64,000 nucleotides of DNA from Apiotrichum sp. Y4204 (taxonomy: Eukaryota; Basidiomycota; Tremellomycetes; Trichosporonales; Trichosporonaceae), in contig JAMYHL010000013.1 in NCBI GenBank assembly GCA_025531455.1, positions 496,001-560,000 on the forward strand. The letters run 5' to 3'. The position numbers and the translations under genes were made by a program. The notes under the pieces were generated by a model. The model had not been told where the DNA came from. It saw only the letters and a program-made list of their open reading frames with translations, and did no database searches. Positions 55,868 to 64,000 of this stretch are shown here, piece by piece (the first letter of the stretch is position 1; the number at the start of each line of letters is the position of its first letter).

Positions 55868-57143
55868 TTAGTTGGGAGGAATAGCCTGAAGGTAGACCTT
55901 GGCGGTCTCGGAGAGGTCGTCGCCGTCCATGATCTTCCAGACGGCTCCGAGGTCGCCCTCCGAGAAGGCGTAGCCAATAACATGCGGGTGTGCCTCAAGC
56001 TGCGGGATGAGCTCCTTGATGAAGTTGTAGACAACTCCGCGGTCCTCGATGAAAGCGAAGTCCTTCTTGTCATCGACACAGCCGAGCTCGGTGATGATAA
56101 TGGGTTTCTGGTACCTCTCCCACATCAGATTGACAACCGCCATGGCGCTGGCGGCGTCCTTCTTGTAGATGTGAACGTTGGTAATGTCCCATCTGCGTTG
56201 TTAGTTCAAGTCCTGTGCAGTCTGTTATTACTCACTTAACCTTGAGCTTGTTGAACTCCTGAAGCCACTCCTCACTCTCCTGGTGGCAGGGAGCCGGAGA
56301 AATGAGCTGAGCGCCGCGCTCTCCGAGAGGCTTGATAAGCTGGTCCCAAGTGTTCTTGGCGCTCTCGGTTTTGATATCCGACGAGTATTGGGTCTCGCAG
56401 TCGGGCTCGTTAAAGCCGGCAACGTACTTTGGCACGGGCTGGCCGTTGTAGAGAACACCGTTGACATACTGCTCGAACTCATAGCGACGCTTAGCATCGG
56501 TCTGGTCGTTCGCACCGATGTTCCGGTCGCCCTTGTGGCCGTCACCCCAGAGAGTAGGGATGTAGGTCAGGTCGCTGGGGTTCTTCTCGAAGCCGGTCGA
56601 TCCCCAGTCGTGCCACCAGCAGATGCGGCTGCCAAACTTCTCAAGCATGTTGCCCGACGAGATACCGGCCTTGCAGCGCAGAGGGCTGCCAGTGGAGCCA
56701 CCGGTGGCAGCAGGAGGGGCAGCAGACGAGGTCGCAGCGGTAGGCTCAGCAGAGGGCGCGGAGCTGTCGGCGGCGGGAGCGCTGGCAGAGTCCTGGGCAG
56801 GCGGGGGAACCTCACCCTGGGCGCCAGTGGTCTCCTGCGGGTTTGCGGCGACGGTGGTGTCGGCGACGAGCTGCTGGCCAGGATTGAAGGCGCTGGGAGT
56901 GGCGGCAAGGGTGGCAGGGGCAGAGTCCGACTTGGAGGGACGGACCTTGCACTGGCGGCCGCCCTTGTCGGTGCGGATGTAGAGGTTAGGGTCACGCTTC
57001 GAGCGGTGAACGCTGCCCTCGACGTTCTTGGCGGCGCGAGCGGCGTGGGCCTGCGCAAGAGCGCGGTGGTCGCGGGGCGAGCCGTGGGCCTCAACAACGG
57101 CACCAAGGAGGGCGACAACGGAAACGAGAGCGGTGATCTGCAT
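55868..57143 (-). CDS. secreted GH128-like glycoside hydrolase (Asl1-type)
   Basis: Probable cell-wall beta-1,3-glucanase. The start at 57143 gives a signal peptide (ITALVSVVALLGAVVEAHG). A dibasic pro-region (HRSKRDPN) and a long Ser/Ala/Pro linker (about 56700-56900) precede the catalytic core: GISSGNMLEKFGSRICWWHD, FEKNPSDLTYIPTLWGDGHK, VPKYVAGFNEPDCETQ (acid/base Glu in FNEPD), ITNVHIYKKDAASAMAVVNL and KPIIITELGCVDDKKDF (nucleophile Glu). It ends VWKIMDGDDLSETAK...PPN at 55868. One intron (about 56196-56236) splits it. The two glutamates and the WWHDW-like start are characteristic of this family. No GPI signal is visible, so the product is likely released or wall-bound. Confidence 0.9.
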
Positions 57144-60100
57144 GTTGGATAAGATGGGAGGAGATAGTGAGGAGGTCTAGAGAGCTACGGGTCGCAGGAT
57201 GACAACGAGGGTACAAAAAAAGAGTGTAGGCTGGAGTGTCAGTGGATTTCAAGAGTGTTACTGTTGAGTGCGGGAGAGGTTCGTGCATCTCGCCGTCGTC
57301 CATGGAGCTGGAGCTTTATCAGGATGGGCGCTAGATCCAGCGGCACCGGGCGGTGCAGTCTAGCTCAGCGCCGGTGCTGACCAGCTAGCGAGGACAGGGG
57401 GAATGGTACCAAGTCCGTATTCGGACCGTCCCCCAGCCATCGCGTTGTGAGTCACTTGCGCTAATGCAGCGGCGACAAGAACCACGCCCACCGCCATCGA
57501 AGTACTCACGAATTCCAAACCAGTTGGAGAGATGATTGAGGGATGCAAAACGAAAGACAAACGACAAGGAGCTGTTTAAAGAAGTCGACGGGGTCGGGGG
57601 GGGTGAATCGGGGGGAGACTGGTCTCTACCAGTAGTGTACATACCAGCGAGGCCTCAGACGAGACACTACTACTACTGTGGCGCATTGCGCGTCCCCCGC
57701 CCACCAAACGAGACGCGCTGCTCCTAGTCTGTATCCCTGGCGCGGACCTACTGGAGCTACGAGTAAAAAATGGATTAAAAAAAGGGGGTGTGCGGGGGGG
57801 ACGCCCAGAGGCCCAGAGTACAGACCAAGGGCCAGGGGCCGGGCGAGGGAGGGGGCGCGGAACGCGTATCCTTCCCGTGTACAGGGATTCTGTGCATCGC
57901 GCCAAAGGCCCATCAAATGCATCAATGGCCAAGGTCCCAAGGAACCGCGGCTCTCGTGCACTTCCAGCAGTACCTCTACCTGGACACGGAACGGGGGTGC
58001 TCGGGAATGCGCCGCATACAGGGGGCACCGGCATGGGGCCGTGGCTCAGCTGTCCAGTGCTTCCTCACTCCGCGAGCGCGACTCAACTCTGGTAGGATTG
58101 TCGTGTTCCTTTGGTGCCGTAACATTGGAAGGAGGCGCCCAGTGCACCGTGCGCAAAGCAGAGGCGCACCGTCGGCGGGTTCTCGTACCCTCTCGCCGTG
58201 GCCGTGCAGCCGATCACAGATCACATAAGGTCCGTGTCTGGCATGTCTGGCATGTTTCGTGTGCACCCTCGATTGGGCTGCGCTGGACAATTGAGCCAGT
58301 GTGCCTCGGGCCTGGAGCAGCAAAACCAGCGAACTAGCGAATCCACGCCCAGTATCACAAGGTATCCACGCGGTTGGGCCTCCCTGACGTTTCACCCTTT
58401 ACAACGCACTCTCCCAAGCTCCACGCGTGCTGCGGGCCTGGAAGCAAGCTTTCCATTCATCGCAGCTGAACGGCATGAACGGGGCTGCATCCTCTCCGCG
58501 TTCTGCCTTTCTGCCTTTGATCGCTCGTAGCAAAACACGACTAATCTGGCCTTAGATTCTCTTAGATCGTCTCGTTTGGCTTCCCTGTGCGCCCGATCTG
58601 GACACACTCACACTCACAACGCGGGGCGGCAGGCGGAGATTTGGAAACCCTGAAGAGGAAGAAAAGGGGCCGCGCACAAGACCTGAAGCAAACACACAAA
58701 AGTACAGAGTACAGAGTACAGAAGGGTACACCAGAGATACACAGGCGTGCTTTCTTGCGCATCCCGATCCCGGCCCGCCGCAGTGGCGTTACGCAAAGAC
58801 AATCAAGCACTGCAACACCGCAGCACTGCCAAGTGGCCAAGTGGCCCAACGCAGCGATATCGTCTTGGACATTGGACTCGACGGCGGTCTCGTGCTCCGC
58901 CCAGCCTCTCATGCTTCAGCTCTTTTATTAGAAGCATTATCGTAACTATCTCTCACTCCCTGGACAGCTGGTCAGCCCAGCAAACCGTTCCTCCCAACAG
59001 CTCGTACATGCACATCTACAAGCCACCAGCTCCACAGGCACTTCCTTCTTGCAGAGGCACCGCACACCCACATTCAGCGCGTTCAGCACGGTCTCTGATC
59101 GATATGATCTGTACCGACTCTGCACAGCTGCGCCAATCTAGGCCCATACGTCCAACGTGCAGGGGTGAGCACCCTCGGAGATGCGAATGCCAGTCCAGAG
59201 CACGCGTTACGTTACACAGTGAGCGATTGAGCTCAAGGTGTGGCGTACCCTTGTATCCCGGAACGGGGGTGACAGGGGCCTGACTGTCCGACGGCCGATG
59301 GCCGATGGTTATAGTTGGAAGCAACTGTTGGCGGGGCGGGTGGGCGCGTGGCCAGTGTGGCCAGATGCTGAAGCACGGCGCACAAGCTGCATGCAGTGTT
59401 CCAGGTCCAGAAGCTGAGCTTGTCTTCTCGCGTTTGCTGGGTCCGGAATGGCGGCGTGGCCAACCGGTGGTCTCGGTGCAGCAGGGCCAATGGACCCTAT
59501 GCACCCACATCCCCGAGCCATGGGAATATCCAGACTCAAGAAATCGCGGCCAGACAGGGAATCCGAAGCGAGCGCCCCCGGAGAGTTGATGACCTGGTCC
59601 ATCAAACCCAGAGCCTCCTGCCTGCTCCTTCACTCGGAGATTGAGATCCCCAGACTTTGACGGTGGCTGCTGGCCAGGCGTGGTCGGTGATTGTATTTCA
59701 AGGAGCTCGGTCGAGTTTCATGGGCCTCGACCAACACTGGCATACATTAGCATGCGGGGATACCGGAAGTGACGCCGATTGGGGTGCGTGGTTATCGGTA
59801 TGGAGTTCTAGCCAGAAGTTGACAGAACCGATGCCAGTCGATCCTGAGCTGGGATCCAACCCGGGGCAGCTCGGTAGATTAGAGAGCACTTGAGTCCCAG
59901 GATACCACCCGCAATCCAATCCACCTCCAATCCGACAACAGAGTTCAGGGTCTGTTATACTACTGTCACTGTCGCTTGCAATCGTTTGTGTCTAATTCTG
60001 GACTTGTGGAGCCCATTGTGGACCTCGGACCGACGCCCACTAACTGGCGTTACAACCATTGGGGACTGCGGAACGTGCTGTCGCTCGAGGCTACAAGTTA

Positions 60101-60792
60101 TCCCCGGATCCCAGTTCAAAAGTCGTCGACCTCGAAATGCTGAAGTTGACGTTACTTGGCAGGAGGCAGTTTTGGAGGGACTTAACTGGCGATCAGAGCA
60201 CCGTGGGGACCCGTGAAGGGGAATAATGAACACTGATCAACTGGTGCCACGGCCGGAGCGCGATGACCTGGTCTGGGCGATCAGACGCTTTTAGTTCGGA
60301 GATCACTGACCCGCACTCGAATCCAAGGTCTCCATTTGACACAGATCCATTGATTCGCAGCGAGAAGCGGCGTTATGAAACACGCGAGACGCGACTTCTT
60401 GAGATCTTGGGATGGGCGGCGCGAGGCTTGTGCGCGATGCGAGCTGTGCCCCTAGGGATTGAGCTGCAGTCCCAGAATTGATCAGCGCTCTTTCACCTCG
60501 CAGACTGATCCTCTGACATCACCATCACGCAGTGACCTTTGCCGTTAATCAGACCTGTAGAGGGATGTTTAGTCAATGAGGGAATACACGCGCGAGCGGT
60601 CAGTGCAGTAACTCTTGCAGGCTGGTAAATTTTATGTGCGACCGAGCTACTATCTGTTGATTCATCTTACGCCAAGCGACATCGGGCAGGCAGGCTGCCC
60701 CGATTATTTCAATCACAGTCTCTGTTATTCACAACTCGCCGGCCCGAGCCCTGCGTCGCTACTTCGACCCGGTCCTTCTCGCGTCAGCCCCA
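57144..60792. other. 3.6-kb stretch without a supported gene
   Basis: The part next to 57143 is the promoter of the GH128 gene. The rest shows only open frames with no protein-like features (for example 57678-58337 and 59016-59633). A three-copy AGTACAG repeat occurs at about 58700-58720. I found no transposase, tRNA or rRNA signal. Confidence 0.5.
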
Positions 60793-61287
60793 TCACAGCG
60801 CACACTCACACTCAACACTACGTGCTAGCTCGAGCAGCACGCGCCGCAGATTCGCGCGGTTCGCGGCCATCTGGCTCCGGACCTGCTGCTGCGAGAGGCC
60901 TGTCTACATTGGTATCAGTACTCGTCAAGAGGAAACAGAAGCAGAAACGCAAAGGAGGACAAAGAACATGGAGTTGATTCTGAAACTCACACGCTGGGCC
61001 ACAGCCTCAATCTGCTCCATGACCGCCCCCACGCCAGCGTTGATGACCTCCTCCGCAAGCAGGGCTTTGGCGCCGGGCGCGAGGCGACGGGCGCCTGAGG
61101 GGGTGTCGGGGTCGCGCTTGATCTTGGGTTTCGTCTCCTTCGGCTTGGGTTTCTCCTTGGGGCCGCTCTTGGTCTGTTTGGGCCGGTTGGTGGGGCTGCT
61201 GGGCTCGGCGGGCTCGGCGGGCTCAGAGGGGTCGGAGCGAACAGAGGGTTCGAGAGAGGCAGAGCGCGAGGCGGGGCGTTTAGGCAT
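60793..61287 (-). CDS. small basic protein of unknown function, paralog A
   Basis: Two exons (60991-61287 and 60793-60903) encode 135 residues. Residues 1-70 are disordered and rich in Ser, Pro, Glu and Lys, with a basic cluster (KEKPKPKETKPKIKR) that could be a nuclear signal. Residues 71-135 form a helical domain: GAKALLAEEVINAGVGAVME, QIEAVAQR, then across a phase-0 intron TGLSQQQVRSQMAANRANLR and RVLLELARSV. The same domain, with the intron in the same place and phase, makes up the neighbouring gene at 61694-61985, so the two are tandem duplicates. The GLSxxQVR segment looks like a helix-turn-helix, but no known family was recognised and DNA binding is speculation. Confidence 0.68.
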
Positions 61288-61693
61288 CGTGCAGACGAAA
61301 ACGAGTAGAGGACGTATCGAGAGAAGGCGGTTGTGAGCTGGTGAGTTGTGTGGGAACAAGTGACAAGGACAGCTGCTTCGAGTGGGAATAAGTGTGTTCG
61401 ATGGGGGAACAGGCTGGATAGCTCATGTAGGGCGCAGCCCTTCTCTCGCTCCGGATCTCGCGTCATCATAAAGCATTTACAATCAGTAGTCCCTTGTCCG
61501 GGCGGGACGAGTGATATGCGAGTGCGAATGGGGAAGTGATCTCTCAGTTAGCAGTAGCGGAAATGCGAGTATTTCTGATAACATATCGATCTCTCGAGGA
61601 TGGGAGCACTGGCTGGACATCAGGCATCCGGCGTACACCACATCCCCCAATCTGTCTCGCGTCATCGGCGCCACACGGTGTATGTATCTGGTG
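61288..61693. other. spacer between the two paralogs
   Basis: 406 bp between the start of paralog A and the stop of paralog B, presumably the promoter of A and 3' end of B. No other feature. Confidence 0.5.
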
Positions 61694-61985
61694 TCAGACG
61701 GCGTCCCCGGCATTCTCGACACACCACTGCACGCGCTCAGCGGCCGCAACGAGCTGCTTGCGCACGTTTGCACGGTTCTCGGCAAGCTGTTTGCGTACTT
61801 GCTGCGGGGTGAGGCACGTCTGGGAGTAAGCGGCGCCCCGCAGGGGAGGTGCTCCATGCGGGAGTCATGTCGAGGATGTGACTCACAGCTTCGGCGACGG
61901 CGCCAACGTCCTTCAGGGCAGCGGCGGCGCCGTAGGCGACGATGATCTGCGCAAGCTGGCATTTGGATTCGACGTCGATGGGCAT
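61694..61985 (-). CDS. small protein of unknown function, paralog B
   Basis: Two exons (61887-61985 and 61694-61819) encode 74 residues: MPIDVESKCQLAQIIVAYGA, AAALKDVGAVAEA, then across a phase-0 intron TCLTPQQVRKQLAENRANVR and KQLVAAAERVQWCVENAGDA. Aligned with paralog A, the blocks TxLxxQQVRxQxAxNRANxR, the upstream LA...A..A.VAxA and the intron position all agree. B lacks the long basic N-terminus of A and is essentially the bare domain. The reading depends on splicing a 67-nt intron with canonical GTGAGT and CAG ends. No function can be assigned. Confidence 0.65.
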
Positions 61986-62550
61986 CTTGGTATCTGGGGT
62001 GTTGTCGAGGTGAAGTAGAGTGTAGAGAAGGAATTAAGTCACAATTCTGAGAGGAAAGGTTGCGCCCACTCCAGTGTCAGTTGTCAGTCAGCGGATGCGT
62101 TGTCTCTGGCGTTCCTCCCTCGCCCTCAAATATCCAAGAAAAGCGACAGACTAACATGCACGAGATAGCTCCTACTTTATCTTCTCCTCTATCTTCTCTG
62201 TGGCTATATGGCGGGGGCAAACCGACGCTCGGCCCCCGCGGGCCAGACACAAAATCGTCAAAAAAATTACAGGCGACCTCGGTCGCTATGCGTTCGTGCG
62301 TTCGGGTGGGAGTGCTGTGCCGTGCTGCGTCTGCGCCTTGCAATGCTGGGTTGGGACACTATGCGAGTGTGACGTGAGGGGCGGCGATGAAAGTCCTTGG
62401 ACAACCAGGGCGCGGCCGTGACATGCGAAACGATGCTGAAAGGTTGTGGCGGAAGGGAATAGTGATAATGGTGGTGATAGGCATGTCGTTCGCGGTGCGA
62501 TGCAAAGAATCGGAAAGAAAGAATCGGGGTATCGGTAAATGGAGAGCCTT
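61986..62550. other. intergenic paralog B / importin beta
   Basis: Promoter of the minus-strand paralog B and 3' flank of the importin gene. No gene recognised. Confidence 0.5.
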
Positions 62551-64000
62551 CTACTTGAGATCCTTGATGGCCTGAAGGTCAGTACAGAGTAAGATGTTGC
62601 TGTTTCTCACCTTCTGCGCGTAGGCGGCGTTGGTACGCGACTGCTTCGAAGAGCCACGCTGGCGGCCGGCGGCGATGGCCTGGGTTACCCAGTCCTGGAG
62701 CAGGTCGCCGCGGACGGCACCCTTGTAGGTGTCTCCAAAGTCGCCAATGAGACCGAGCGCCGAGGTGACAAACTCCTCGGTGCGGTCGTCCTCGGCGAAA
62801 CAGGTCGAGAGGAAGCCCATGATGGGCGAAACGAACTGGAGGAAGGGGGTAGGGTCGGCAGCCTTGAGGCCATTCATGATGCCAGTGAAGGCGTCGACAA
62901 TCGACTCGCGCATGGTCCAGACAAACTCGGTGAGCGCGAGGTCGTTGGACGAGGCCGAGGTCGAGCCGGCCTGGCTGAGGATGTTCATGGTAGTCTCGAG
63001 GTAAGGGGTGAAAGCGCCGCCAATCGCGAGGGCAACCTCGCCAATAGCGGTGATGGCGGTAGGCTTGACCTGGCGATGAATGACAGGGCTCCGCAGAACC
63101 TCGATGAGCGCAACCATGATGCGCTCAGCGAACGGAACGAGCGCGTCGCCGATGGCACGGGCAATGTCCGAGACACAGTACACGCCGGCCTGGACGACCT
63201 GGTGGTCCTCAAAGGAGCCGAGAGCCTGGAAGAGGAAGGGAGCAAACGCCTCGAGGTACTTGACGAAGCCGCCCTCGAGAGCGCCAGCAAGGGCACCGAC
63301 AGTGGAAAGGCAGTCCTCGAGGACACCACCGTGCTTGGCCGAGCTGGAAATGACGGTGAGGAGGTTGGTCATTATGCGGTCGGCGTAGGGAACAACCAGG
63401 GCAGGCGACTTGTGGATGAACGACTGGAGGACAACAGCAATGTTGATCTGCATGTCGTTCCAGTTGTTGCGGTCGTCCATGCCGACGAGCTGGTTCTGCA
63501 GGCCAATAAGGTGCTCCTGGCGCTGGAGCATGGCGGCAGCAACCTGCTCAACAATGGGGAGAGTATCCTGGGCCGAGTACTGGATGTAGGTGGCGATGGT
63601 CTGGTAAGCGGCAGCACGGCAGTTGTTCTCGTTGGTGGGCTTCTCGGAAACGGGCATGAGCGCCTGGAAGATGCCCTCGTAGTAGGGGGACATGGGAGAA
63701 GTGGCGGGCTCGTCGCCGAGGCCGTCAGCTTGCGAGAGCTGCGAGACGAGGTTGGACAGGGCAGCGCAGCACGAGTTGACAATGCGGGGCGAGCTGTTAA
63801 CACCGAGAACAAGGGCGGTGACCAGGTTCTGCAGGTGCATGCTCGGGTCCACAACGTCGAGCATAAGCTCGGTAATCTTGGACAGAGTCCAGGCCACCGA
63901 GTCACGGACGTGAATGTCCGGGTCGCTCTGGAGCATGCCAATGAGAGCAGAGAGGGCCTGGGTCACGAGCGGCGAAAGAGTGGTCGAGTCGGGGCCGTCA
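62551..64000 (-). CDS. KAP95: importin subunit beta-1 (N-terminal part beyond window)
   Basis: Karyopherin that carries importin-alpha/cargo complexes through nuclear pores. The window holds the C-terminal half, about 450 residues of HEAT repeats on one long exon. Seen: DSVAWTLSKITELMLDVVDP, LGVNSSPRIVNSCCAALSNL, AYQTIATYIQYSAQDTLPIV, QINIAVVLQSFIHKSPALVV, VGALAGALEGGFVKYLEAFA, GVYCVSDIARAIGDALVPFA, VKPTAITAIGEVALAIGGAF and FVTSALGLIGDFGDTYKGAV. The last exon encodes AIKDLK with stop at 62551. The final intron (about 62572-62610) is 39 nt, a multiple of three with no stop, so retention would insert 13 residues near the C-terminus. The gene runs off the right edge toward its start. Confidence 0.95.
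   Translation of the reverse strand, partial: DGPDSTTLSPLVTQALSALIGMLQSDPDIHVRDSVAWTLSKITELMLDVVDPSMHLQNLVTALVLGVNSSPRIVNSCCAALSNLVSQLSQADGLGDEPATSPMSPYYEGIFQALMPVSEKPTNENNCRAAAYQTIATYIQYSAQDTLPIVEQVAAAMLQRQEHLIGLQNQLVGMDDRNNWNDMQINIAVVLQSFIHKSPALVVPYADRIMTNLLTVISSSAKHGGVLEDCLSTVGALAGALEGGFVKYLEAFAPFLFQALGSFEDHQVVQAGVYCVSDIARAIGDALVPFAERIMVALIEVLRSPVIHRQVKPTAITAIGEVALAIGGAFTPYLETTMNILSQAGSTSASSNDLALTEFVWTMRESIVDAFTGIMNGLKAADPTPFLQFVSPIMGFLSTCFAEDDRTEEFVTSALGLIGDFGDTYKGAVRGDLLQDWVTQAIAAGRQRGSSKQSRTNAAYAQKVRNSNILLCTDLQAIKDLK

Noticed and set aside
57678..58337. 219-codon + strand open frame
   Set aside because: Rich in Arg, Ser, Gly and Cys without hydrophobic periodicity; overlapping frames on both strands are equally open, as expected in GC-rich noncoding DNA.
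59016..59633. 205-codon - strand open frame
   Set aside because: Low-complexity Trp/His/Cys/Pro-rich product with no recognisable fold or family.
1..64000. CRISPR arrays, rRNA genes, phage or prophage features, gene clusters for specialised metabolism
   Set aside because: None seen; the gene content is ordinary fungal nuclear housekeeping.

Overview
The window is about 64 kb of compact, GC-rich eukaryotic nuclear DNA from a basidiomycete fungus. I place it in Tremellomycetes, probably a Trichosporonales yeast. That placement is inference from four things: most introns are only 35-80 nt with CTGAC/CTAAC branch sites close to the acceptor; a CAP59-type (GT69) mannosyltransferase is present; a GDP-mannose pyrophosphorylase closely matches what I recall of cryptococcal Psa1; and gene architecture is tremellomycete-like. 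Nearly every gene had to be assembled across introns, so spans run from start codon to stop codon and include introns. The gene exon lists were checked for reading frame where given.

Layout, left to right. 1-2027 (-) tricalbin (ER-plasma membrane tether, C-terminus off the edge); 5047-6497 (-) inositol monophosphatase, divergent from 7043-8347 (+) ribosomal protein eS4; 8865-9655 (-) a GLI-like C2H2 zinc-finger gene with an unresolved 5' end, next to coding-like debris and a Tc1/IS630 transposase relic (about 10.5 kb); 11366-13974 (-) CAF-1 p60 subunit Cac2; 16241-17737 (+) Rad51; 19067-21010 (+) CAP59-like mannosyltransferase; 21207-22068 (-) mitochondrial bL27; 22361-24154 (+) F-box protein; 24383-25418 (-) KEN/D-box protein, possibly securin; 25975-28060 (-) GDP-mannose pyrophosphorylase; 29586-31120 (-) guanine deaminase; 31457-32274 (+) Rlp24; 32763-35083 (+) Clf1; a 4.6 kb gap; 39671-40717 (+) single-pass membrane protein with a PPxY motif; 41381-43447 (+) zinc-ribbon DnaJ protein; 43546-45187 (-) Swd1/RBBP5; 45477-46531 (+) Med8; 46926-50759 (+) Spt5; 51001-52323 (-) Spp2; 52691-54360 (+) V-ATPase subunit H; 54578-55572 (-) Coq7; 55868-57143 (-) GH128-like secreted glucanase; a 3.6 kb gap; 60793-61985 (-) two small paralogous genes of unknown function; 62551-64000 (-) importin beta (N-terminus off the edge).

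Most genes are conserved housekeeping functions: chromatin and transcription (Cac2, Swd1, Med8, Spt5), splicing (Clf1, Spp2), ribosome (eS4, Rlp24, bL27m), recombination, nuclear import and vacuolar acidification. They are packed as divergent pairs sharing short promoters and convergent pairs with short 3' gaps. No operon-like system is visible. The GDP-mannose synthesis gene and a mannosyltransferase gene lie 5 kb apart and act in the same pathway.

The least ordinary items are an apparent AT-AC intron right after the second codon of the GDP-mannose pyrophosphorylase gene; a tandem pair of small paralogs with a conserved phase-0 intron; an 11-residue repeat array at the N-terminus of the tricalbin; microexons of 11, 15, 18 and 22 nt; and a J-protein with an N-terminal four-cysteine ribbon.
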